64,000 bases of DNA from the NCBI GenBank assembly GCA_015178975.1, contig WHVD01000272.1:1-64000 (forward strand), read 5' to 3'. The position numbers were made by a program, and so were the translations under genes. Below the pieces are notes generated by a model that searched no databases, was not told the origin of the DNA, and saw only the letters and a program-made list of their open reading frames with translations. This DNA comes from Hysterangium stoloniferum. Its lineage: Eukaryota; Basidiomycota; Agaricomycetes; Hysterangiales; Hysterangiaceae. This document shows, piece by piece, positions 11,752 through 22,259 of the stretch; position 1 is the first letter of the stretch, and every line of letters starts with the position of its first letter.

Positions 11752-12329
11752 TGTAATGTATTAGGCTTATTTTAATATTATTTTCTGGACAAAGGAGTCC
11801 AATGCTCTATCAAAGTGTGCAAATACTCAATTCACTGCAAGGTAAAATAATTTAAGTATTTGATATTAATCAGTGGCAGCCTAAATAGACTTAGAACCCC
11901 TGAAGTCAAGAGTTTACTTGAATATATGCACCCTACTTTGCAAAGAAGGTTTTGAGAGCTGCTTGTGCAAGCTTGTTCTTTTTCTGTGATAACAACTACT
12001 AAAATAAGAATAACAATTTACTGATTCCAAAGCTAGATTTAACTTCAATGCTAGCTAGTTTCTATATATTTTATACTATTTATCAAACAGTAAAAATATT
12101 TATAAACAGGTCAAAAGATTAGATATAGAATAAAACACTATTTGGCTAATATATGCTTTATTTACACTAACCTACAGGGTCTACTGTGATATTAACTTAT
12201 CAGGATCTTAATGTAGTCTTAGGATCTTGCAAGGATATTCTCAGGATTTGTTTATGTGAATATGCTTTACTGATTCACAATGAATGAACAATAGAACAAG
12301 GATTATTTGTGATGCAATAAACAGTCAAA

Positions 12330-12620
12330 TTACTCAACAAGAGGTGACTGAAGTCTTAAACTACAAATAACAATGTAAAGAAAACTAATAATCAATACTC
12401 AATTAAGAGGTGACTATAGTATAAAGGATTAATACCAGAAACTCAACAAGAGGTGGCAGGGAATCCTGATTGGTCAGAAGAGTGACCAGGGGGTTAGGAC
12501 TATTGTCAGAAGCTCAACAAGAGGTGACAAAGGGAATCCTGAGATAACTTAGGTCAGCAGCTCAACTAGAGGTGACTAAGTATTTGTATGTATATGTCGA
12601 ACAGCCCAACAAGGGGTGGA
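12330..12620 (+). repeat. Diverged tandem repeats with the CTCAACAAGAGGTG core, in X1
   Basis: At least six units carry (A/G)CTCAA(C/T)(A/T)AGAGGTG(A/G)C with 20-40 bp between them. The equivalent repeats in X2 (34430-34710) read CTCAGATTGAGGTGAC. Each core is a small inverted repeat, CTCaa..gaGGTG. Confidence 0.75.
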
Positions 12621-12843
12621 ATAAACTGCTTGCTGCAGTGGCACACTGATGTGGCTGATAAAATGTAGTAAAGATTGATTTTTTATTTATTTAGGGCTGG
12701 AGCTGAGCTCCTTATATACATTTTGGTCTGAGACATTTAGAAGATTCTAGAAGATTGAATGATGTCATTCTGGAAGGAATGATGTCATTTAGAATTTTCT
12801 AGAATTTTCTAGAGCATAGTGGAAGGTTCTAACTACTTCTAAG

Positions 12844-13663
12844 TGTTACGACCCAGACAAATCCCGCCGGACTCCGGGCACTAACTCGTACGCCCCCATG
12901 CGCTACAAGCACCAATCATCTGTTTATAGGATTTCCCGCCCGGACTCCGTTACATCAAGACTCGTTACGTTCGACCTCATTAAGACACATATCAGTCACC
13001 GGACTTCCCCCGGACCCCGTCTCTGTCTATGTCCGTCTTCGTCCCACGCATCAGTCACCGGACCCGCTTAGAATCCCGTCACCGCTCTAATCGAGCCCCG
13101 TTCCCGTTTTAGTCAAATGACCTGTCACGATTTAGGACTCCGCTCCCGCTCCGTTTCCCGTTATGGGTTATGCTTTGTCACGATTCGGACTCCGCTCCGT
13201 TCCGTCCCGTTCCTAACACCAATTTGGTGTTTACTATTCCCGTTTTATGTTTTGCTCGTTTCGTCTCATTATTACTGGATTCGGTATGTCATGCATTCCA
13301 CGGTCTATATAAACTGGCAGATGTTGTACATACAATCCAGTCAGAAAATTAGCTTAGATTCCCCCCAGTAATCTAATACATTTTCCTCTCTAAAACCCTA
13401 CTCTCATCAGACCGCTCGCACTAGTCGGAGCCCACGGGCTCCGGCGCATCTATCTCTCTCGACTATCTCGACTCACGACTCTCGACTCACGACCTACGAC
13501 TCACGACCCACGAACCCCCGCCCGGACTCCCCGGGATTCCCGTCCGCCTGTCTGAAATTGGACAACACGATCTAGCGAGGGCGCAGCCTATAAGCTGAAG
13601 CCAAGTCCTACCGGATATCCCGCGGGTTTCTCCGGAAACCCGGCCTGAGTGTGTATCCTAACA
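12844..13663 (+). mobile_element. Solo LTR A, 820 bp, youngest-looking of its family
   Basis: It runs TGTTACGACC to ATCCTAACA with an exact CTAAG duplication (12839-12843 and 13664-13668). TATATAAACTGG near 13305 is a likely TATA box. It keeps many CpG sites that are lost in LTRs B, C and D. The ends and 5-bp duplication indicate a Ty3/gypsy-type LTR; the internal region is gone. Confidence 0.92.
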
Positions 13664-13889
13664 CTAAGACACTATAAAATATTCTTGGCATAATAGAACT
13701 TACTGGAATCTTATAGAATATTCTACAATATTCTATCTATTATTAGTATCTACTATCTACTATTCCTTTGGAAGCCACTGGAATGTTCCAGAGATTTCCG
13801 GTTTTTGCTGAAGTAGCATATATGATTATATAATGCTCTCGTGCCTGTGCACGCGCATGACATCCTTCGCGTCTTGTGACTGTCACGCG

Positions 13890-14080
13890 TTGTGACAGTC
13901 GCGCGCCTGTGTGACCGTCGCGCGCCTGTGTGACCGTCGCGCGCCTGTGTGACCGTCGCGCGCCTGTGTGACCGTCGCGCGCCTGTGTGACCGTCGCGCG
14001 CCTGTGTGACCGTCGCGCGCCTGTGTGACCGTCGCGCGCCTGTGTGACCGTCGCGCGCCTGTGTGACAGTCGCGCGCCCT
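13890..14080 (+). repeat. 19-bp GC-rich minisatellite in X1
   Basis: Eight perfect units of GTGTGACCGTCGCGCGCCT occupy 13909-14060, with one variant unit on each side. The equivalent part of X2 (about 34950-35010) has only one or two degenerate units. The unit is dense in CpG and alternating CG. Confidence 0.95.
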
Positions 14081-14605
14081 TGTGACAACTGTCACCTGTT
14101 GTGATGGTTGTCACTCATTGTGACAATTTTCCCGCGCGCCGTGTAATAAACGCCAGGCCGGTTTTATATTATTATATAATTATTATATTTACTTTTAGTT
14201 AGTTATAAATATAATATTTTATTATAATAATATAAAAATATATATATTTCGCCTTGATAATGCGCAAGTATTTCAAATTGCGTTTTGTCGGCGTCGGAGT
14301 TTGAAATACCATGTGAATATCACATGATCTTTTCGCACGTTGTGACTAAGCGCTGAGTCACTGACATATTAATCAAAAAAGAATAAAAGATAAAAATTTA
14401 ATAACTTGCTCAATTTATATGTTAAAAATACAAAATAAATTGTATAAATTCAAGATAAATCACGAAAATATAGTCCAATTTTGTCGTCACGATATAATTA
14501 CATTTAAATATTTGTTTTTGCAATTTGTTAGGGGAAATTGTTTAAAAAATCGGAAAAAGCTTAGAAATACATAACAAGTCTCCACTTGTCATTTCTTGGT
14601 ATAGG

Positions 14606-15423
14606 TGTTAGGATACACACACAGGGTGGGTCTCCGGAGAAACCTGCAGGATATCCAGTAGGACTTGGCTTCAGCTTATAGGCTGCGCCCTCACTAGATT
14701 GTGTTGTCCAATTTTGAACAGGCGGATGGGGATCCCAGGGAGTCCGGGCGGGTTCGTGGGTCGTAGGTCGTAGGTCAGAGGTCGTGGATTGTGAGTCGAG
14801 AGAGTTGAGAGAGATAGATGTGCTGGAGCCTGTGGGCTCCGACTAGTGTGAGTGGTCTGATAAGAGTAAGGTTTTTAGAGCGGAAATTATATTAGATTAC
14901 TGGGGGGAATCTAAGCTAATTTTCTGACTGGATTGTATGTACAACATCTGCCAGTTTATATAGACCATGGAGTGAATAACATACCAAATCCAGTAATGGT
15001 GAAATGAAACTAACAAAACATAAAATGGGAATAGTAAACACCAAGTTTGGTGTTAGGAATGGGACAGAACAGAGCAGAGTCTGAATCATGACAAAGCATA
15101 ACCCATAACAGGAAATGGAGTGAGAGCGGAGTCCTAAATCGTGACAGGTCATTTGACTAAAACAGGAACGGGGCTCAATTAGAGCGGTGACGGGATTCTA
15201 AGCGGGGACCAGTGACTGATGCGTGGGACAAAGACGGACATAGACAGAGATGGAGTCCGGGGAAAGTCCAGTAACTGATATGTGTCGTAATGAGGTCGAA
15301 CGTAATGAGTCTTGACGTATGGAGTCTGGGCGGGAAATCCTATAAACAGACAATTGGTGCTTGTAGCGCATGGGGGCGTATGGGTTAGTGCCCGGAGTCC
15401 GGCGGGTTTGTCCGGTCGTAACA
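14606..15423 (-). mobile_element. Solo LTR B, 818 bp, inserted in the TRIM
   Basis: Reverse-oriented relative to LTR A: on the plus strand it reads TGTTAGGATACAC to GGTCGTAACA. The target duplication ATAGG is exact (14601-14605 and 15424-15428). Removing it rejoins CTTGGTATAGG to CAGCTGTATTAAGG, restoring a TRIM repeat unit. CpG sites are largely lost. Confidence 0.92.
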
Positions 15424-15794
15424 ATAGGCAGCTGTATTAAGGCTTAGAAGCTGCAGTACTCACACAAATTGAGTCGTTACTTGTCTTACCCTGTTTTCGC
15501 ATAATGCATCATTCGTGTAAGCCCTTACACATGTAGGGCATTACTCGGTTTGTGATACTCGTTGTTTATTTGGTTCATATAAGCCCTTGCTCGTGTAAGG
15601 CATCACTTGTTTTTCCCGACCCCCACTTTACCTGTCTTGAAGGGTGTTATATCCCTTTTAATTACTCTCCACTGTGTCGACTCAAAATGCAGTCCATGGT
15701 GTCGCATCGCTCTCGATTTGCATTCTGGAAATTAAAGGAGTATCACCATACCTAGGATTGAAGGAGTATTAGGGAAGTTTCAATTAAAGGAGTG

Positions 15795-15926
15795 TGTTAA
15801 AATGGTAAGTGAAACTTCAATGGACATTTGTGGGTAACTAGGTATTAGGCTATGTATTGTTACAGTTGCTTAGTAATACTAAACCTTTTTGCTATCAACA
15901 ATGTTGACTATCCTTTACTTTTAATA
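15795..15926 (+). repeat. TRIM 3' LTR, 132 bp
   Basis: Near-identical to 11319-11450. It is preceded by a purine-rich AATTAAAGGAGTG tract that can serve as polypurine tract. GTGTA follows as the right target duplication. Confidence 0.88.
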
Positions 15927-15964
15927 GTGTACCCAGGTGTCAGGATGGCGGCACTCTGCTTATA

Positions 15965-17568
15965 CAGTGACTTACAAAACGTATCCAATGTTTTGTAGTT
16001 TCAGCTTATATATGCTATATCCCAGTAGATAAAATAGTAGAAATCACCAAAATATTTGTGAACATGACCTATCATGTATATATTTATATGGTAGAACTAT
16101 ATTATGTAATATCCATATATGGAAACACTATGAATATTTCAATGGAGAGGGTTCATTGGATACGTTTTGTAACTGACACATTTAGGCAGGAAATTACTAG
16201 TATTTAGTACTTAGTGTAGCCACCCTTTGCCTTTAATATATCTGAAACCCTCCTAGGCATACTTTCAATCAAATCCTGACACACCTTTTCATCAATCTTG
16301 TACCATTCATCCACCACCCTCTCCCACAACTCTTCCATCCCCTGGGGTGCATTCTCATACCCTGCCAACCTCCTCTTCAGGTCATTCCATAGGTGTTCAA
16401 TGGGATTCAAGTCAGGAGACTGTGCTGGCCATGAGAGAACCCTGAAACCATTTTCTTGGAACCAATACTGGGCCTTCTTACAGGTATGCTTGGGGTCATT
16501 GTCCTGCTGGAAGATGATACCATTGGCAGATTTACCATAGTCCTTAAGACTGGCTTGCAGGTCATCCTCCAGAATCTGGATGTAGAGTCCCCATCCATCC
16601 TTCCATCAATCTTGCATGCATACCCAACCCCCTCCCACAGCATGCACCCCCAAACCATTAAAGATCCACCACCAAACTTCAGGGTTCCCTCAACCAGCCT
16701 GTCACTCAAGCCCTCCCCTGCCCTTTTCCACACCCACTTCCTGCCATCTGACCCCAGCCTATTGATTTTGGTCTCATCAGACCACACCACGTTCTTCCAA
16801 TCCTTCACAGTCCAATCCTGATATGCCAAAGTAAAATCCATTCTCTCCTTTTTATCCCTCTTAGAAAGAAGAGGCCTTTTCTTCTTTACCACAGGCTTCA
16901 TCCCAGCTGCCTTGAGTCAATGATGCACTGTTTGAGGATTGAGTGACTGGTTGGTGATAGTGCAAAGTGCCTTCGTTGCATCTACAGCTGTATCAGCCTT
17001 TCCAGAGCTGATAAGGCGTTGTGCAATATGGATGTTGGCTGTGGAGAGTTTGGAAGGGTGACCACCAGAGGACTTAGAAAGGTGGGAATGGTGTTTAGAA
17101 TGAAGTCTAGAGATAGTAGCATAGCTATAGCCAGTAGAAACTGAAATTTGTCTGGCAGAATGGCCAGCATCAAGTAGAGAAAGGATCTCATACTGGGCAG
17201 CAGTGGAAAGGGGATGCATGGTTAGAATTGAGGGAATCTTAGCTGAGAAAGCCCTTCAACTTATACTGTAGTATAGAATGATCACATGACATGTTGAAAA
17301 ACATAAACAAAATGCAAACAATCAACATAGGCATATGGTTTTCATGCCAGAACCTGTCAGTTACAAAACGTATCCAATGAACCCTCTCCATTAAAATATT
17401 TATAGTGTTTCCATATATGGATATTACATAATATAGTTCTACCATCTAAATATATACATGATAGGTCATGTTCACAAATATTTTGGCGATTTCTACTATT
17501 TTATCTACTGGGATATAGCATATATAAGCTGAAACTACAAAACATTGGATACGTTTTGTAAGTCACTG
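15965..17568 (-). mobile_element. Tc1/mariner element T1, 1604 bp
   Basis: Terminal inverted repeats of 214 bp (15965-16178 and 17355-17568) begin CAGTGACTTAC. TA is duplicated at both ends (15963-15964 and 17569-17570), as expected for Tc1 insertion. Within each inverted repeat the outer motif AAAACGTATCCAATG recurs at the inner end in reverse orientation. The two arms are nearly identical, so the insertion is fairly recent. It sits inside R2-b. Confidence 0.95.
16204..17219 (-). pseudogene. T1 Tc1-type transposase, one stop and one frameshift
   Basis: ATG ends at 17219. An N-terminal helix-turn-helix (LDAGHSARQISVSTGYSYA) and a GGHPSKLS hook-like motif are followed by a TGA after TVHH near 16915, where the relative T2 has Trp. 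The DDE core then reads WSDETKINRLG, later QQDNDPKHT in a shifted frame, and NPIEHLW near 16400. The first Asp of DND lies 34 residues before the Glu, the DD34E spacing of Tc1 transposases. A 1-bp change near GRMDG (about 16610) shifts the frame. It ends at the TAG near 16204. Confidence 0.93.
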
Positions 17569-17667
17569 TAATCCCACACGACTACAAGGTCACACAGCCA
17601 GATCCAGCCTGACTAAGATCTGCACAGACGCTGGCAGCCTCCAGTTCCCTAGGGCAGTCAGCGCCCA

Positions 17668-18010
17668 TAGGATTTGCATGTCGGTTGATGAGTTAAATTC
17701 ATGCTATTGAAACTGACTAGCATTTCTTCTTTATTTCTGTAGTTGGGCATATTGAGATTATTTGTGCAGTTCATAATACTCTTTATTAAACACACAGTAA
17801 AAGATGCTCTTCGCTCTTCTCTTATCACAAATATTCTGCCTCTGACTCCTTTGCTTCGCCACTCAACCATCAAAGTTGAGAGCTTCAGTCAGTGAGTGAT
17901 ATCGAATGTGATGCAAGATAATATTTTCCCAACTACAGAAAGAAATGCAAAACGCTAGTCAAATTCAATAGAGTAAATTCAACACGTCAACAAAAACGCA
18001 AATCCTAAGT
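17668..18010. repeat. Inverted pair of R2 intron-region fragments
   Basis: About 80 bp at 17668-17745 (plus) is matched in reverse at 17925-18010, including the CTATTGAA..TGACTAGC block and the TTTCTGTAGTTGGG end. The spacer of about 180 bp is unassigned. This marks a head-to-head junction between plus-strand R2-b and the minus-strand R1-B block. Confidence 0.7.
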
Positions 18011-18179
18011 GGTTTTTTAGAGAACAAGTGCAAGAAGGCAAGACTTGAAGTTATAGGAGTAGCAATCTCTTTCTTAAATCATCCTTCGGATATCATACTT
18101 TGTGTTACTTCGAAGAATCTTAAGCTGGGTCCAACATCGTTTAGGTAATGAGTACACATTAGTCTAATGGAACAATTTG

Positions 18180-20095
18180 GTCACACCTCCATCCGTGCAT
18201 CTCCAAGATGGATAAGTAGTTGGTGTTGGAACTTGCCGAGACCCCCACAAATGGAGTCGCGAGCAGACAGAGGAGCGTATGTATTTCGTGCATCAAAAAG
18301 CTCAAGCTCGTCTCCAAACTCTCCTCATCAGGCATATAGGCATATAGACAATCCTCTCAGAGAAGTCCAGGAAGTCGTGGAGAGCAGGGATTGGGCTATT
18401 GGCTCGCACTGACGTGCACGCAATTTCGGGTTCTGGAGATTGTGCAATTAACGACGCTGAGCCCCTTATTAGCATCGAGGCGCAACCAAAGAATGAAGGG
18501 GTTGGTTTTGGGTTCTGAATTAGCGTTCTCATGGCCGAAACATTTTGAGCCGACAGGTTCGCGATGGTGTAACTGTGGACTCACTGCAGCATTTTAACTC
18601 CTATGGAAACAATGTCATTAATTCGATCCATATTTTCTGCCGTCAATGCGATGTCCTCAAACAATGCATGTAGTCTATCAACAATCCATACATAATCGAA
18701 GTAGGCAAAGGGGTGACACACGCAAATGAATCGATCTTGGTCTTTAAAACATCAAGTGTGATATCTAATAGAGGTCCATAAATACTGCGGAGCCAAGGAT
18801 CCTGAGTGAAACAGCAGGAGAAAATTGATATTTGCAGGTGAATCTGTTTCATGTGTCCAGGTTGGTTTCGATCGTATCTGCCTATTGCTCATTTTGGTCA
18901 TTCTCCAAAAAGAGCAACGGTAAAACTTACGAAGTCATCCAAAATTTGAAATAGTTTTGAATGACATTGAGGTCCTCATGTGACAGGCCCCGTGCATCAT
19001 GCACCTCCTCAATAATGGTGGTGAAACAGCCAGTAACAATAGAATAATCTAAAGTGCTGAGGGTGGCAGCTGATGGGCTACAGAGATATTCCCCAAGGTG
19101 TGATATGAATTTCGAGGCGACAGCATAATTGTCACCAGGAAGTCGCGACCCTAGCAGGGCAGTGAAGAGCAAAGGAACCATTTTAGCTGGCGCATCCTCA
19201 ATATACGCCAAGAAATCGATTACATGCGCCATCTCTACTATGACTCTGCTGATCTTTGCCTCTTCACTAGTACCAAACCGGGATATACAGGCGCCATATG
19301 TCCTCGTGAGAAGCCAACTCGCTAGGTATCGTATTTTACGCGGGTAAGCAGGTCTTCATTAAAGTTATTTCAGCATGCAATGAATGGGCTTCATCAGAAG
19401 TGAACATGCCTCAAGAGATCCACCCCCTCTTTAACTATTATGCTCAATTGCCGTACAGTCAACTGTTTGTTAAGTAGTCTACTCGCGGTCATTTCCTCGT
19501 GCATGTACATGAGCGTTTGGGCAATTCTTTGGTACTCCTCCACACGTCGCGTGTATACCAAGCACTTTCCAACCAAAATGGATACCTTGGTAGCGTACAG
19601 TAGCTTCGTGCCGATCCGCTCTAATGCCAGACCACAAAAGTAACCGGGGCCGACTTCGACTTCCGTTGAATTACGAATAACGGGTTCCACCCACCCATTC
19701 ATGGCGTCTCTCTCAGTGGCAGATATTCCTTGCTCAATTCCTGATGAAGCCAGCAAGCTTTGTGGCGGTTCTAGGCAAGTTTCCAAACCACGGCACTAAA
19801 CGTAAAAAAAGTCCGACACATGAAAGTCAATTCTCGAAACAAAAGATTAACATACCAGTTGGTGAACCCATGAATCAAGTGCATCCTTGGTGATAGATAC
19901 ATGCTCGTCACGACCTGGTCTGTGGTAACAGAGGCCATGACCCTCTACATTACACGCCCATTGTCTCTGGAGTATGCGCTGAAAATGACTTTCGAGAACT
20001 TCGATCCTTTGACATTCAAAAGAAGCAGGTGACATCAAGGGGGGTAGCTCTTCGACATCGACAGAGTGACTGGGTACTATTTCGTGGTCAGACAT
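18180..20095 (-). pseudogene. R1-B: most complete minus-strand R1 copy
   Basis: ATG ends at 20095 (MSDHEIVPSH). Exon 1 and its GTATGT..TTTAG intron near 19855-19795 are intact. Exon 2 reads openly from CRGLETCLEPP to DLLRHVHF. Exon 3 reads FGTSEEAKISRVIVE through YFKFWMTS. Exon 4 starts DPWLRSIYG but shifts frame near FACV (about 18720). Exon 5 has SLIAQSPEPEIAC and then an 8-bp tandem duplication (TATATGCC twice) near 18325 that shifts the frame. The usual terminal TAG has become CAA. No known domain is recognised. Confidence 0.82.
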
Positions 20096-20440
20096 GGGGA
20101 ACGTGAGATATAAAATTGGGATGTCTCAAAAATGGCCAAGAGAACCGTTGACAAGGTTCATCAGGCTTCTTCCATTTTTTTGGCCCACACCTTTTAATGT
20201 AGTTCAATTTGCCAATTAACAACATACGTGAGTCATAAATATTATATGATGGCGTTATGATAACTGTACATACAGAACACAATATATTAATGACCTGGGG
20301 CTCGGACTTTCATCCTGGTGTTCTTGTAGTATATCTGAGTAATTATTTAACAACCACAGTACGAGGTGGGAGCCTGGTGGTTTATGATCGAGCCAGATGA
20401 AAAATAGTGATTTTGCCAGCTTCCCTTTCTGTGTCGGAAA
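20096..20440 (-). promoter_or_regulatory. R1-B upstream region
   Basis: It shares the block before the R1 start codon: CTCACGTTCCCC on the minus strand, the CTTGTCAACGGTTCTC block and the AATTGGCAAATTGAACTACAT block near 20200. Further upstream the AAGCTGGC..TCATCTGGCTC strip near 20395 matches 44660 and 60810. Presumed promoter and 5' UTR. Confidence 0.6.
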
Positions 20441-20769
20441 AATCCGAAAACCTTAATCATGCCATGCTGAGATTTGGTCGCAAGCCCTGACCAAAGACCT
20501 GGCATCTGACCAATCCTGAGCAGGCATTCAGCACGATCCTGGCCAGGCTTGGACAGGTCACGTCAGCTGCCTATAAACACGTTCGTGGTCAATTGTCCCA
20601 CTGGGTGTATTGATAACATAATAAATATTAGTGAATGTTCCTGTTGAATTGGAAATACAATATCTAGTGACTAAAGCACAAGGTTAACCCTGCTACATAA
20701 AGAGGCATCAGTTGATTGTGACATGTAGAATATAATTAATCTATCTCCCCTCAGCAATACTACCAAATA
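20441..20769. other. No gene seen
   Basis: About 330 bp including GATTTGGTCGCAAGCCCTGA-like sequence that has a diverged inverted match near 44560-44600. I see no ORF or motif. Confidence 0.5.
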
Positions 20770-20840
20770 ACGTCAGTAGCTCGGTGGTTGGAGCACTGGC
20801 ATATATAGCCAACGTCCTTGGTTCAATCCCAAGCTGGGTC
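20770..20840 (+). repeat. tRNA-like sequence, probably a SINE head or tRNA pseudogene
   Basis: TAGCTCGGTGGTTGGAGC resembles an A box with a D-arm, and CTTGGTTCAATCCCAAG forms a perfect T-arm with a B box. The anticodon arm pairs in four of five positions around the loop ATATATA. The outer half of the acceptor stem does not pair, so a functional tRNA is unlikely. Confidence 0.6.
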
Positions 20841-20940
20841 AATACTTCGCTATACTGTCAATAGTTCCCGATGACTCCATCACATTAATGAGTTACCCAC
20901 TCACCACGAGTGCGGCAACACTACTAGATCACATGTCAGA

Positions 20941-21125
20941 CTGGACCACCACTTACATTATTTTTCCTTTTATCGTACGAGCGCATTTTTCACCCACACG
21001 CGTATATATACATGCGAAGCTATGGAGTACAACCTCAGTCGTTTTCCTACAGCCTCATTAGGCAACGACTGAGTCTTGGGCATCCGCTGCCTTTTTCTGT
21101 TCTAGCTCAGTCCAAACTTTGTCAT
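20941..21125 (+). repeat. Dispersed repeat of about 180 bp with internal hairpin, copy 1
   Basis: It matches the reverse complement of 63552-63725: ATCGTACGAGCGC, CACCCACACGCGTATATAT, and TTCTAGCTCAGTCCAA occur in both in the same order. Inside, CCTCAGTCGTT and AACGACTGAG pair across about 20 bp. It could be a SINE body or MITE; no target duplication was identified. Confidence 0.75.
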
Positions 21126-21129
21126 GCTA

Positions 21130-21273
21130 TGTAATGGGGCCCGCAGTTCGATATCCCACATCCCGAAATATTAGTAATTAGTCAGAATTTATTTAGTATA
21201 AAAGCCCGCCGGTATCTTACATAAGTGGTGAACGAAGTTCGCGAACTTATAGATTATATTCTCTTTTATTACA
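21130..21273 (+). repeat. Possible 144-bp solo LTR
   Basis: It begins TGTAATGGGG and ends TTTTATTACA, giving inverted TGTAAT..ATTACA ends. Flanks TGCTA and TCTTA agree in only three of five bases, so the boundaries are weak. Confidence 0.3.
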
Positions 21274-22259
21274 TCTTATTTACCCTCAGGCAGAAAACGT
21301 GGTAGATTAAATATTTCTTGAAAACGGGAATTCAACGAGACACTTACAAAGCTTAGTAATGCAAACTACATCCAAGAGGGTGAGGTATTACAATTACACT
21401 ATAAGACCTTACTCGATACCTGCTTCGCTTAACACACATGACCATCAACAAAAAACTCACCTATTATTATTATGATAACAAATATATTATTGACAACCAC
21501 CCCGCCACTACGTATTATCATCACTATTTCAAGCAGTATTGACTAGTACGTTGTTAGATTCATAAAAGGATGCATTGTTTTACCAGCTGAATTATATATA
21601 TTGATATTATATTGCCACCAATTAATTGACGTTGAGTTGGGACTGTGACGGCGCGATCAATTCTTTGCCTCCATCGCCCCAGTTATGCTATCGGCCCCAG
21701 GCCTGGGTTTGGGTTTCTCTTTCACCCATTTCCCACTTTCAGACAACACCATTTCTTCAGTAATCGAACGATAAACCCTTAGGTGGTACAACAGAGTGTG
21801 ACGAGGAAAACCGCGCTTGACCATTAGTATGAGTGTTGGGGTAGGTATATAGTAGAACGTTCTTAGACATGTTTAGTTGCGAAGAACCGGGTCAAGTGAA
21901 GGGCAGGAAAATCACGTGTTCAAAAAAAATTATGGGTGCGCGAGGAGTAGAAGGAACCAAAAGACCAAGAAGAAGTGCGGGGATTGATCTACTACTTACA
22001 TTCACAGCACCTGCTTGGAATGAAAAAATGAAAAATAGATATAAAAGCCGAAGGCAATGGATATAAGAATAACTCACTCCTGAAGAGTATCGTAGAAGAA
22101 CGCATAGTTTCTCAGGTTGCCTTTCAACTCCGGACGTCAAGATAAGGATATCCTCTGGCCAAACGATTGAGGTGTCAACTCAACTCAAGAGCCTTACTTC
22201 AAACCTTACTTCATCACTTTTCTCAACACTGCAGTCATCATAAATCGCTTTGATGTTGG
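21274..22259 (-). other. Non-coding block of the R cassette, minus-strand copy
   Basis: The reverse complement matches 43500-44420 along its length: ACATGACCATCAACA, ATCATCACTATTT, GACGTTGAG, CCCACTTTCAG, and GAGTGTTGGGGTAG occur in matching order. No open frame is conserved between the copies. It may hold a gene too decayed to see, or regulatory sequence. Confidence 0.7.

Larger units (their letters stand above)
11752..14576 (+). mobile_element. Solo LTR X1 (about 2.0 kb net), interrupted by LTR A
   Basis: It runs TGTAATGTATTAGG to ACATAACA. Flanks are TGTCT (11747-11751) and AGTCT (14577-14581), a 5-bp duplication with one mismatch. It matches X2 at 33846-35283, whose ends are identical and whose duplication is exact. 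Inside are diverged CTCAACAAGAGGTGAC repeats (12330-12620), LTR A, and a 19-bp minisatellite. No protein is encoded. Confidence 0.88.
11319..15926 (+). mobile_element. Complete TRIM-like LTR retroelement carrying nested solo LTRs
   Basis: Two 132-bp direct repeats (11319-11450 and 15795-15926), starting TGTTAAAATGG and ending TTTTAATA, bound the element. GTGTA is duplicated on both sides (11314-11318 and 15927-15931). GGTTATGGGCCC follows the 5' LTR directly; this matches the half initiator-tRNA-Met primer site known from copia-type elements. Subtracting nested X1 (2830 bp with its duplication) and LTR B (823 bp) leaves about 955 bp with no coding capacity. That fits terminal-repeat retrotransposons in miniature. 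Confidence 0.88.
15927..17745 (+). pseudogene. R2-b: R2 5' fragment, split by Tc1 element T1
   Basis: The flanks of T1 join into the R2 start block: ACCCAGGTGTCAGG, then AGATCTGCACAGACGCTGGC near 17615, CATAGGATTTGC near 17668, and the TTTCTGTAGTTGGGC acceptor-like block near 17735. The R2 body is missing. A minus-strand copy of the last 80 bp lies at 17925-18010. Confidence 0.7.

Noticed and set aside
13117..13371. Similar ORFs in LTRs A, B, C (MTCHDLGLRS-like)
   Set aside because: They recur only because the LTRs are homologous. They overlap the TATA region, and stops appear in LTR D.
13743..14114. Long minus-strand ORFs made of RRATVTQARDGHTGA-like repeats
   Set aside because: They come from the 19-bp minisatellite, whose unit is not a multiple of three, so all three frames stay open. 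No coding signal beyond that.
11566..15450. CRISPR-like array of GTATTAAGGCTTAGAAGC repeats
   Set aside because: Only four diverged units with similar, not unique, spacers, inside a retroelement of a eukaryotic genome.
20770..20840. Functional tRNA gene
   Set aside because: The T-arm and D-arm are good but the acceptor stem fails to pair over its outer half, so it is more likely a pseudogene or SINE head.
21130..21273. A confident solo LTR
   Set aside because: The flanking five bases agree in only three positions, so it is kept only as a low-confidence repeat.
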